From: Collinsella sp.
GTDB taxonomy: Bacteria; Actinomycetota; Coriobacteriia; Coriobacteriales; Coriobacteriaceae
DNA: 5,196 nucleotides
Assembly: GCA_014871605.1 (NCBI GenBank)
Contig: WGSQ01000125.1
Location: 1-5,196 of the forward strand
Reading direction: 5' to 3'
The position numbers were made by a program, and so were the translations under genes. The notes beneath the pieces were generated by a model, which made no database searches, was not told the DNA's origin, and was given only the letters and a program-made list of their open reading frames with translations. Of the stretch, positions 1 to 5,196 are shown in pieces. How positions within the stretch are numbered: the first letter of the stretch is position 1; every line of letters begins with the position of its first letter.

Positions 1-41
1 GCGTGGCTTGTCTTGGGTGTATCGCCGAACATATATAAGTT

Positions 42-64
42 GAAGGCCACGTTATGTGGCCTTC
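42..64 (+). terminator. Rho-independent-terminator-like hairpin at left edge
   Basis: A perfect 9-bp stem (GAAGGCCAC at 42-50, GTGGCCTTC at 56-64) closes a 5-nt loop and is followed on the plus strand by a T-rich run, TTTGTTT. This fits an intrinsic terminator for a plus-strand gene entering from the left. One plus frame ends in a TAA at 36-38, only 3 bp before the stem, but with 11 codons visible this cannot be called a gene. The same arms occur again at 5164-5186. Confidence 0.6.
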
Positions 65-73
65 TTTGTTTGC

Positions 74-303
74 GGAAAGTGTGTCCCGGAATTCTTGTCT
101 GGAATGGGATGCAGTTTCCGCTTGGGACCCGATTGGGAAAGTGTGTCCCACTATTCAGCTGGATTCCGGGATGTATTTTCCGGTTGAGGCTCGTTGGGAA
201 AGTGCGTCCCGGTCTGGGCGCTCAAACTGGGATGGATTTTCCGGATGAGGGCTTGACGGAAAATGTGTCCCGTTCCGGGCGCTAATTGTGGGATGCAGTT
301 TCC
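74..303. repeat. Left block of 62-bp alternating inverted repeat array (4 units, 8 half-sites)
   Basis: Four tandem units begin with GGAAA at 74, 136, 197 and 258, a period of 62, 61 and 61 bp. Each unit has a forward half-site of the form GGAAA-N6-CCC and, exactly 32 bp later, its reverse complement GGG-N6-TTTCC (starts 106, 168, 229 and 290). The 18-bp spacers between partners differ in sequence but not in length. Spacers of the third and fourth units share GGGCGCT, which points to local duplication. The array begins 10 bp after the left hairpin and ends 24 bp before the terminator of the surface-protein gene. The block has no convincing coding potential: the open frames across it come from stop-free repeat cores whose 61-62 bp period changes frame at every unit. 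Its function is unknown. Confidence 0.9.
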
Positions 304-327
304 GCTTGCGGAGTCTCCACTCAACAG

Positions 328-365
328 AAAACCCGGGTGGCCTGTTTTTTGGCTACCCGGGTTTT
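328..365 (-). terminator. Strong intrinsic terminator of the surface-protein gene, possibly bidirectional
   Basis: A 15-bp stem pairs 328-342 with 351-365 around the 8-nt loop TGTTTTTT at 343-350, with only one G-T pair. The stem core is ACCCGGGT and is flanked by an A run on one side and a T run on the other. RNA from either strand would therefore carry a GC-rich stem followed by U residues (UUUU on minus, UUUUU on plus). It lies 27 bp past the stop codon of the minus-strand gene. It should end that transcript before the left repeat block and could also stop transcripts arriving from the left. Confidence 0.88.
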
Positions 366-392
366 TGGGTTGTCGATATGTTCGACTGGCTA

Positions 393-3300
393 CTAGTGGG
401 TCTTGCGGCGCTTGATCAGCATGATGAGGGCTATCACTACGAGCGTTGCTCCCGCTGCTGCTGCGGTGGCGACTAGGGCGAATGTTTGGTCGCCGGTGTT
501 TGCGAGGTTCTTCGCTGTGGTCGTAGTCTTGACCTTGGTGTCGGTCTTAGCTCCGTTGTCGGACTTGGGCTTGTCCGGGTTCGTCGGGGTCTCAGGAGCC
601 TCGGGGTCCTTTGAGCCTTCGGAATCGGTTGGGCCGGCGGTGTTTACCAGCGTATGGTCCAGGAACTTCTTGGCGCCCGCACTTGCCTGTGAGAACAGGC
701 GGCGCGTGCGGATCGGGGTGGCGTTCACCGTTGTGAGCGCCGTCTCCTCGGCCTCGATATTCACGAGCGTCGTGCCGGTGTCGAGGCCCACGTCGTTGTA
801 TCCCACGTGGCAGTAATACTGCGCACCGTCATCGTCTGCGGTCAGGTCAATCTCGAGCTTTGAGGCCGTTCCAGCCGCGAGGTTGCCATCGGCACCCACG
901 AGCTTAAACTCTGTCTCGCCGCGGCCCTTGCGGTACCACATATAGGTCGGTGCCAGCCCTGTTTCGCTATCGTCGGCACCGAGTTGCTTCACATGGCCAA
1001 TCGCCGAGAGCGTCAGGTGGCTTCCCGCCGTGCGCTCAACCGAAGAGTCGTATCCAAGATCCGACCCCTCCGCAGCATCCGCTGCAGGTCCGCTCACGGT
1101 CATCGTCATGCCATCGGGCATGGTCTTGACCGTGATGATTGCCGAGCGAATACCTGTTTCGGTCGTGGATCCATTCTTAGCGGCGGCGATGGCGAATCGA
1201 TACTCCGTATTGGGCTGCAGCCCATCCCACTTGAGCGAGGTCTGCGTGTTGTCGGCAATCTTCCAGCTATTGACGACCGCATCCGCCGCATTGCTCTGCA
1301 GCATGCCCACGCCGTAGCTAAAGCCACTCTTGTTTGCGAGCACATCGTCCCAGCTAAACGTAACGCTGGTCGAATCGACGGCGTTTGCCGTAAAGCCCGT
1401 CACGGCCGGCGCGTCGGGCATCTCGACGTCCTTAACGTCATAGCCCACGATCCAGAACTGGTCGGTGTCCTTGGTGCCGAGCTTGTCGCCCGAGTCTGCC
1501 TCGAACTTGTCGACATCCACCGCGTTGACGCCCAGACGCCACACAAAACCGTACTTGCCCTGCGCGGCCTCGGGCAGGTTGTCGACGGTGCCGCCGTATT
1601 CGGTCGATTCACTCGAGGAGTTACCCGTAGTAAAGCCGGCGTTGGCACCAAAGCACAGGCCGCCAAACAACTCGTGCTTTGCGAGCTTCGCGCCCATGAC
1701 AACGCTGCCGTTCAGCGTCAAGCCGAGCTCGAGCTCCTGCTCCTTGCCCTCCTCGACTTCGATGGTCTGCTCAATGCTCGCCCCCGACTGCGCGGCGGCG
1801 CCGTTAAACCCATCGTGCGTGTAGGCGCGCGTTACGCCAGGCTTGCCCAGGCCAAAGGAATCCCCAACGGGAGTCTCGCCGTTGAGCGTCGTTTGATAGG
1901 TTCCGGGTTCTCCCGACCGGTTGGTCAAAAAGTAGCTGAGCGGCGTCATATTGTGCTGTTTGGCAATGCGGTCATAGGCCTCGACATTAACGACCGAGGT
2001 CTGCGCGCCGAGCGACACGGGCGCCGCCATCACGCCCTTGCCACCAGTTTCCTCATTTTCGATCTCATACTCGTAATAGACCATCGGAATCGTGTAGAGC
2101 ACGGCCTTGTCACCCTCGCCGGCATGCGACTCATAGCTTACGCTTGCGCTGACCGTGCGCTCGCTCCGGTAGTCATAGCATCCCTCGGCGGCAAAATCGA
2201 CTGAAGCATTCATCGCGACCAGGGGCGGACCGGTCTGCACCTCGACGGCAACGCCCAACTCGGCGCCAATGGTATAGCCTTGGGATGTCCCCGTGCCCTT
2301 TTCCTCTCCGTATGACGTGCCGCCCAACACCAGATAGCCGTATGCCTGCTCCAGATCCTCAACATAGGGCGCATCCTGCAGCACGGCAAGCACGCGCGGG
2401 TTGGTATAGACCTTGTAGCGGTCCTTGTACGTGATCTTGACGCTGTCGTTGTCGACATCGGGCAGCGCGAGCGAGATAAATGTGCCGTAGGTAGTGCCGC
2501 GACGGTTGCTCTCGCTAATCACCTGCTCCTCGCCGCGGCGCACCTTTCCGTTCTCGTCGAGCGAAAAATGCGAGGCGGTCATCCAATAGTAGTCATCGTT
2601 CTTGCGCAGGTCCTCGTCGCGGTGCTTGCCCACCGCGGCGATAAAGCTCTCGTTATAGCGGTCCGAACCCGAGACGCTGCCCGCCTTGACGTCGCTGATC
2701 CACACCTGCTCTATACCCTTGTGGTCATGCTTGTTGCTGCTGTTGTATTGCTGACCGCTCATGCTCATGGTTCCGACCATGGACCCCAAGCCCTGAGCCC
2801 CGCTCTGTGCCGTGTTGCAGGCAAAGTCGCGGAACACATCGCCGCCCACGAGCACCTCGTCGACCGCCAGCTGCTCGGACAGGCCGTCAAGGTTGGCAGT
2901 GGCAAGGGCAATAGGCGCCAAGGTGCACGGATAGCGCTTATCCTGAGCGCTATCCTTCCATGCGCTGTTGGGCACATGCATCAGCCCATAGGAGGCGAGG
3001 AGCCCGTCTCTGTATTCCTTGCAATCGGAAAGCTTGAACTCGCCAGACTCCGAGTCAAAATACGCGTAGCGGTACAGCGCGCCGTACAGCCCCTTGCTGC
3101 CGTCAGAAGCGCCGTAATCAAAAGCGCTGCGTTGCCAGTCATAGCCCGCAAGAATAAGGCCCGTGACGGTTTCACCCGTCTTCTTTCCTTCTTCATCGTA
3201 GGCGGCAAACGTGCCGAACGTCGCATTCGCAGCGACCATGGTCTTGCCGTTCGCGGAGAGGGAGATTGCGCCCGCGTCGCCCAGAGCATCGACATGGACG

Positions 3301-4481
3301 AGCGCACCCTTGGATGCATCCCACGAAAACAGCTCGCAATGCGTCGACTTATCAATATTCTTCTTGCCGTAGGGTGCCGAGACCACGATGGCGAGGTCAT
3401 CGCAAAAATCGCGATCGAGGTCGCCGGCCGCTAGCGAAACGACAGGAGCTGACTGAAGCTGCGTCCAGGAGTCGTTCCCGCCCTTGTTGTGCGTGGTGTA
3501 GTCCGCGGCGTTACCGGCATCGATCTTGACGACGCTTTGCTTCCAGTTGCCGCCCTCCAAGTCATACATGTCGACTACAGCCTTGCGCACGCCGTTCTCG
3601 TCGACATAGCAGCCCGCGTAGACAAAAAGCTCGTCGACGCCGTCGCCATCGACATCGCCCGCCTCGACATCAAAGACGGCGTCGTGCTCTTGCAGGTAAC
3701 CGGCATCCAGGTACTTAAAACGGCCTTCGTGCATCATATTAGTGTTGACCGTCACCGGCAGGTGTGTGTCGAGAGTGCGCGTACGCCCGTTGCTAAACGA
3801 GTAGAGGACCAGCTCAACCTTTCCGGCGTATGACTTGCCGTCAATCGTCGTGGAGGAACTGTCGCCGTAGGCACGGAGCTCGGCAACGCGGCTCTTTTTG
3901 CCCGTGCTGGCGTCGCTGCAGAACTCAACACTCGTGGCGTGAATGCCCGAGAAACCGTTGTTGTCGTTGGCGAGTACTGTTGAGGACTCATTGTTGCTTA
4001 GGTACGACCAGGTGCCGCCACCGTAGTCGCTATGCTTGTAGAGATCGCTGTTCGTATCGAAGTTGTTGACGTTTTGCCAGAACTTTGCGGCGCCCCACAC
4101 ACTTCCATAGCCATCGGTGAGTTTGCTGCTGCCGCCAATGTCACCGCGCTCGACGTTCTCGAGCTTGTCGCGCAGAGTGTAGCGATTGCCATGGCTACCG
4201 TTAGCTGCCATATAGACCTCGCTGCGCGTGGCAAACGTCGTGGGGGTATCAGTGGAATAGGGGCCAACGGTATCGGCCGGAATGTCCTCGCTCGTGCCCA
4301 GACCCAGGGCTTGATAATCCTGCTCGGTCATATCGGTGATTGCGGGCGCGTCTGCCGCCTGGGCAACCTGGGGCGTGGCCGTGAAGCAGGCGACGCTCGT
4401 GGCGATCAACGCAGCAAGCGCCGCCGTCCCAACAAGCGGGATTTTCGACAGCCTACGGATACGGGGGTGTGGAACGTACAT
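393..4481 (-). CDS. LPXTG-type cell-wall-anchored surface protein with FG-GAP/VCBS-like, fibronectin III and Ig-like domains
   Basis: A 1362-residue secreted protein likely fixed to peptidoglycan by sortase. Visible order: signal peptide at residues 1-42 (basic RIRR and K, a hydrophobic core, then AQA before ADA); FG-GAP/VCBS-like beta-propeller region about 260-700, with a canonical calcium loop DVDGDGVDE at 276-284 and weaker loops DLDRDFCDD at 354-362, NLDG near 530 and DVDNDS at 675-680; beta-rich region about 730-1018 of no recognised family; fibronectin III about 1023-1120 (Trp1044, Tyr1094); Ig-like domain about 1125-1244 (Trp1182, YYC ending at Cys1224); Pro/Lys/Thr-rich stalk about 1281-1324; LANTG at 1326-1330, a hydrophobic helix at 1333-1356 and KRRKTH at the C-terminus. 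The start at 4481 is preferred because GAGG sits 6 nt upstream and the signal peptide then begins directly. An ATG at 4517 in the same frame would add 12 residues but has no Shine-Dalgarno. The gene is monocistronic here. Adhesion is inferred from architecture; no catalytic motif was seen and the ligand is unknown. Confidence 0.9.
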   Translation of the reverse strand: MYVPHPRIRRLSKIPLVGTAALAALIATSVACFTATPQVAQAADAPAITDMTEQDYQALGLGTSEDIPADTVGPYSTDTPTTFATRSEVYMAANGSHGNRYTLRDKLENVERGDIGGSSKLTDGYGSVWGAAKFWQNVNNFDTNSDLYKHSDYGGGTWSYLSNNESSTVLANDNNGFSGIHATSVEFCSDASTGKKSRVAELRAYGDSSSTTIDGKSYAGKVELVLYSFSNGRTRTLDTHLPVTVNTNMMHEGRFKYLDAGYLQEHDAVFDVEAGDVDGDGVDELFVYAGCYVDENGVRKAVVDMYDLEGGNWKQSVVKIDAGNAADYTTHNKGGNDSWTQLQSAPVVSLAAGDLDRDFCDDLAIVVSAPYGKKNIDKSTHCELFSWDASKGALVHVDALGDAGAISLSANGKTMVAANATFGTFAAYDEEGKKTGETVTGLILAGYDWQRSAFDYGASDGSKGLYGALYRYAYFDSESGEFKLSDCKEYRDGLLASYGLMHVPNSAWKDSAQDKRYPCTLAPIALATANLDGLSEQLAVDEVLVGGDVFRDFACNTAQSGAQGLGSMVGTMSMSGQQYNSSNKHDHKGIEQVWISDVKAGSVSGSDRYNESFIAAVGKHRDEDLRKNDDYYWMTASHFSLDENGKVRRGEEQVISESNRRGTTYGTFISLALPDVDNDSVKITYKDRYKVYTNPRVLAVLQDAPYVEDLEQAYGYLVLGGTSYGEEKGTGTSQGYTIGAELGVAVEVQTGPPLVAMNASVDFAAEGCYDYRSERTVSASVSYESHAGEGDKAVLYTIPMVYYEYEIENEETGGKGVMAAPVSLGAQTSVVNVEAYDRIAKQHNMTPLSYFLTNRSGEPGTYQTTLNGETPVGDSFGLGKPGVTRAYTHDGFNGAAAQSGASIEQTIEVEEGKEQELELGLTLNGSVVMGAKLAKHELFGGLCFGANAGFTTGNSSSESTEYGGTVDNLPEAAQGKYGFVWRLGVNAVDVDKFEADSGDKLGTKDTDQFWIVGYDVKDVEMPDAPAVTGFTANAVDSTSVTFSWDDVLANKSGFSYGVGMLQSNAADAVVNSWKIADNTQTSLKWDGLQPNTEYRFAIAAAKNGSTTETGIRSAIITVKTMPDGMTMTVSGPAADAAEGSDLGYDSSVERTAGSHLTLSAIGHVKQLGADDSETGLAPTYMWYRKGRGETEFKLVGADGNLAAGTASKLEIDLTADDDGAQYYCHVGYNDVGLDTGTTLVNIEAEETALTTVNATPIRTRRLFSQASAGAKKFLDHTLVNTAGPTDSEGSKDPEAPETPTNPDKPKSDNGAKTDTKVKTTTTAKNLANTGDQTFALVATAAAAGATLVVIALIMLIKRRKTH

Positions 4482-4487
4482 GAGGGA

Positions 4488-4494
4488 CCTCGCT
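4488..4494 (-). promoter_or_regulatory. Ribosome binding site deciding the start at 4481
   Basis: On the minus strand AGCGAGG ends 6 nt before the ATG at 4481-4479, the usual spacing for a Shine-Dalgarno site. The alternative in-frame ATG at 4517-4515 is preceded by an A/T-rich stretch with no purine-rich SD. This supports the shorter protein, whose N-terminus is a typical signal peptide. Confidence 0.7.
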
Positions 4495-4525
4495 TTATTC
4501 GAGTGGAGTGGACTCATTTTTGCAA

Positions 4526-4531
4526 ATGATA
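4526..4531 (-). promoter_or_regulatory. Candidate -10 box of the surface-protein promoter
   Basis: TATCAT on the minus strand matches TATAAT at five of six positions and would place the transcript start near 4519, giving a 5' leader of about 38 nt before the ATG at 4481. No convincing -35 hexamer lies 16-18 bp upstream; that position is close to CACGTG. If this promoter is real, it may be weak or depend on an activator. The call rests on one hexamer only. Confidence 0.3.
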
Positions 4532-4550
4532 CATCCGATGCCCGATATCA

Positions 4551-4582
4551 CGTGTCTCATCTTCGCCAACGGCGTGTCTCAT
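4551..4582. promoter_or_regulatory. 10-bp direct repeat spaced 22 bp, possible operator
   Basis: CGTGTCTCAT occurs at 4551-4560 and again at 4573-4582. The identity extends to 12 of 13 positions if the following bases are included. The 22-bp start-to-start spacing is about two helical turns, so a protein bound to each copy would lie on the same face. The repeat is 20-51 bp upstream of the candidate -10 box, where activator or repressor sites are common. It is distinct from the GGAAA...CCC half-site of the neighbouring array. Regulation by it is an inference. Confidence 0.4.
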
Positions 4583-4590
4583 TTTTGAGA
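4577..4590. repeat. Small inverted repeat TCTCA-N4-TGAGA
   Basis: A 5-bp perfect inverted repeat with loop TTTT overlaps the second copy of the direct repeat and lies 15 bp before the right array begins. It could be part of an operator for the surface-protein gene or a decayed array unit. The stem is too short to be a terminator. Confidence 0.3.
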
Positions 4591-4604
4591 ATCCGAGATG
4601 CCGC

Positions 4605-5051
4605 GGAAATCTTATCCCAGCTCAAAGGCCATTTCTGGGATGTATTTTCCGTCGAGTGCCTCATCGGGAAACTGCATCCCATTTCAAGCGTCGATTCTGG
4701 GACGCATTTTCCCCTTAGACCCTCAACCGGAAACCGCATCCCACTTTGAGCGCAAATTCCGGGATGCATTTTCCGCTTGAGCCTCATTGGGAAACGGCGT
4801 CCCACTTTGAGGGCTGATTGTGGGATGCATTTTCCGGTTTTGCTCTCATTGGGAAAATGCATCCCGTTTCTTGACCGAATAATGGGACGCAATTTCCCGT
4901 TGGAGCGCCTTTGGGAAAGTGTGTCCCACTTCGACCGCCCAGAGTGGGATGCACTTTCCGCAAAGCACCTCAACGGGAAACTACGTCCCATTCCAAAGGC
5001 AAATTCCGGGACGCATTTTTCGAAAGCCTGCCCATCCGGAAAGCCCGTCCC
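4605..5051. repeat. Right block of 62-bp alternating inverted repeat array (7.5 units, 15 half-sites)
   Basis: Eight forward half-sites GGAAA-N6-CCC start at 4605, 4667, 4729, 4790, 4852, 4914, 4976 and 5038, a period of 62 bp with one 61-bp step. Seven reverse half-sites start at 4637, 4699, 4761, 4822, 4884, 4946 and 5008, each exactly 32 bp after its forward partner. The expected fifteenth-plus-one site near 5070 is degenerate (GGG at 5067 with GGAACC just after). Core consensus is GGAAA-N-TG-YR-T-CCC, with T before CCC in every copy; one copy (5008) has lost a G of its GGAAA end. Spacers are variable, with recurrent pieces such as CTTTGAG and CTCATT. The block starts 124 bp upstream of the start codon of the surface-protein gene and runs in the same orientation as the left block. 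The long open frame across it on minus is an artefact of repeat composition. I do not recognise a named family. Confidence 0.92.
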
Positions 5052-5163
5052 ACTTTGGACGCATCCGGGCACGGAACCATCGACCTATCAGGCCTCCCAT
5101 CAATAAAGAGGCGTCCTCCCGGACGGCGGGGCACGAAGTTCATCGCGAGTTCCGCACGCAAAG

Positions 5164-5186
5164 AAGGCCACTTAATGTGGCCTTCG
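5164..5186 (-). terminator. Terminator-like hairpin at right edge, same arms as the left one
   Basis: The stem GAAGGCCAC (5164-5172) and GTGGCCTTC (5178-5186) is identical to that at 42-64, with loop TTAAT. Read on the minus strand it is followed by TTTGCGTGCGGAA, close to the TTTGTTTGCGGAA that follows the left hairpin on the plus strand. The similarity thus extends past the stem in inverted orientation. It may terminate a minus-strand gene beyond the right edge, although its U-run is short. The interval 5052-5163 between array and hairpin shows no gene, only a minor 5-bp hairpin at 5112-5125. Confidence 0.5.
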
Positions 5187-5196
5187 TCTTGCGCAG

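Noticed and set aside
3..38. Tail of a plus-strand gene ending in TAA at 36-38
   Set aside because: Only 11 codons are visible, and another plus frame also ends nearby at 41-43. The hairpin that follows hints at a gene end, but the frame cannot be decided.
13..285. Plus-strand open frame of 90 codons across the left array
   Set aside because: It shows the same repeat-composition effect as the right block and runs through the terminator hairpin at 42-64. No start signal is seen.
984..2204. Plus-strand open frame of 406 codons
   Set aside because: It lies wholly antisense to the surface-protein gene. GC-rich codons leave few stops on the opposite strand, and the translation is rich in Arg, His and Ala with no domain. 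The minus-strand protein has clear domains.
2568..3434. Plus-strand open frame of 288 codons
   Set aside because: It is antisense to the FG-GAP region of the surface protein, with low-complexity Ala/Val/Arg composition and no recognisable motif.
4482..4517. Longer N-terminus of the surface protein starting at the ATG at 4517
   Set aside because: It has no Shine-Dalgarno, would sit almost at the candidate transcript start, and adds 12 residues ahead of a typical signal peptide. The ATG at 4481 has GAGG at 6 nt.
4605..5051. CRISPR array
   Set aside because: The conserved element is only 14 bp, alternates in orientation, and varies internally. Spacers are 15-18 bp and partly similar to each other. 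No cas gene is present.
4557..5072. Minus-strand open frame of 171 codons across the right array
   Set aside because: The 62-bp period changes frame at each unit, and the conserved cores contain no stop in any frame. Its repeated WD, FP and GK-type peptides are the repeat read in three frames.
5112..5125. Short hairpin CGTCC-TCCC-GGACG
   Set aside because: The stem is only 5 bp in GC-rich DNA, with a short T-run only on minus. It is too weak to call a terminator.

Overview
The window is dominated by one very long gene on the minus strand (393-4481) for a secreted, wall-anchored surface protein. Blocks of an unusual repeat lie on both sides of it. GC-rich codon use, a LANTG-D sorting signal and a multi-domain extracellular protein suggest a high-GC Gram-positive host. 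My best guess is a gut actinobacterium of the Coriobacteriia (Collinsella-like). No rRNA, tRNA or core marker is present, so this placement is an inference.

Layout from left to right. A terminator-like hairpin at 42-64 probably closes a plus-strand gene lying mostly outside the window. A tandem array with a 61-62 bp period fills 74-303. A strong hairpin at 328-365 terminates the surface-protein gene. The gene itself spans 393-4481. Its upstream region, 4482-4604, holds a good ribosome binding site, a weak promoter candidate and a 10-bp direct repeat spaced 22 bp apart. A second, longer block of the same array fills 4605-5051. About 110 bp with no recognisable gene follows. The window then ends in a second hairpin (5164-5186) with exactly the same arms as the first.

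The surface protein has a signal peptide, a large region with FG-GAP/VCBS-type calcium-binding loops, a beta-rich central region, a fibronectin type III domain, an Ig-like domain, a Pro/Lys/Thr-rich stalk, and a sortase signal with a membrane helix and basic tail. Its likely role is adhesion or binding of host or glycan ligands at the cell wall. The ligand cannot be read from the sequence.

The most unusual part is the repeat. A 14-bp half-site, GGAAA-N-TG-YR-T-CCC, occurs 23 times in strictly alternating orientation. In all 11 head-to-head pairs the start-to-start distance is exactly 32 bp, although the 18-bp spacer sequences differ. The next pair follows after 29-30 bp. The half-site is therefore met about every three helical turns. 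Both blocks run in the same phase and orientation, so the surface-protein gene looks like a cassette inside a split array. I do not recognise this repeat as a named family. It resembles BIME-type mosaics of palindromic units, a phased protein-binding array, or a chain of RNA or DNA hairpins.
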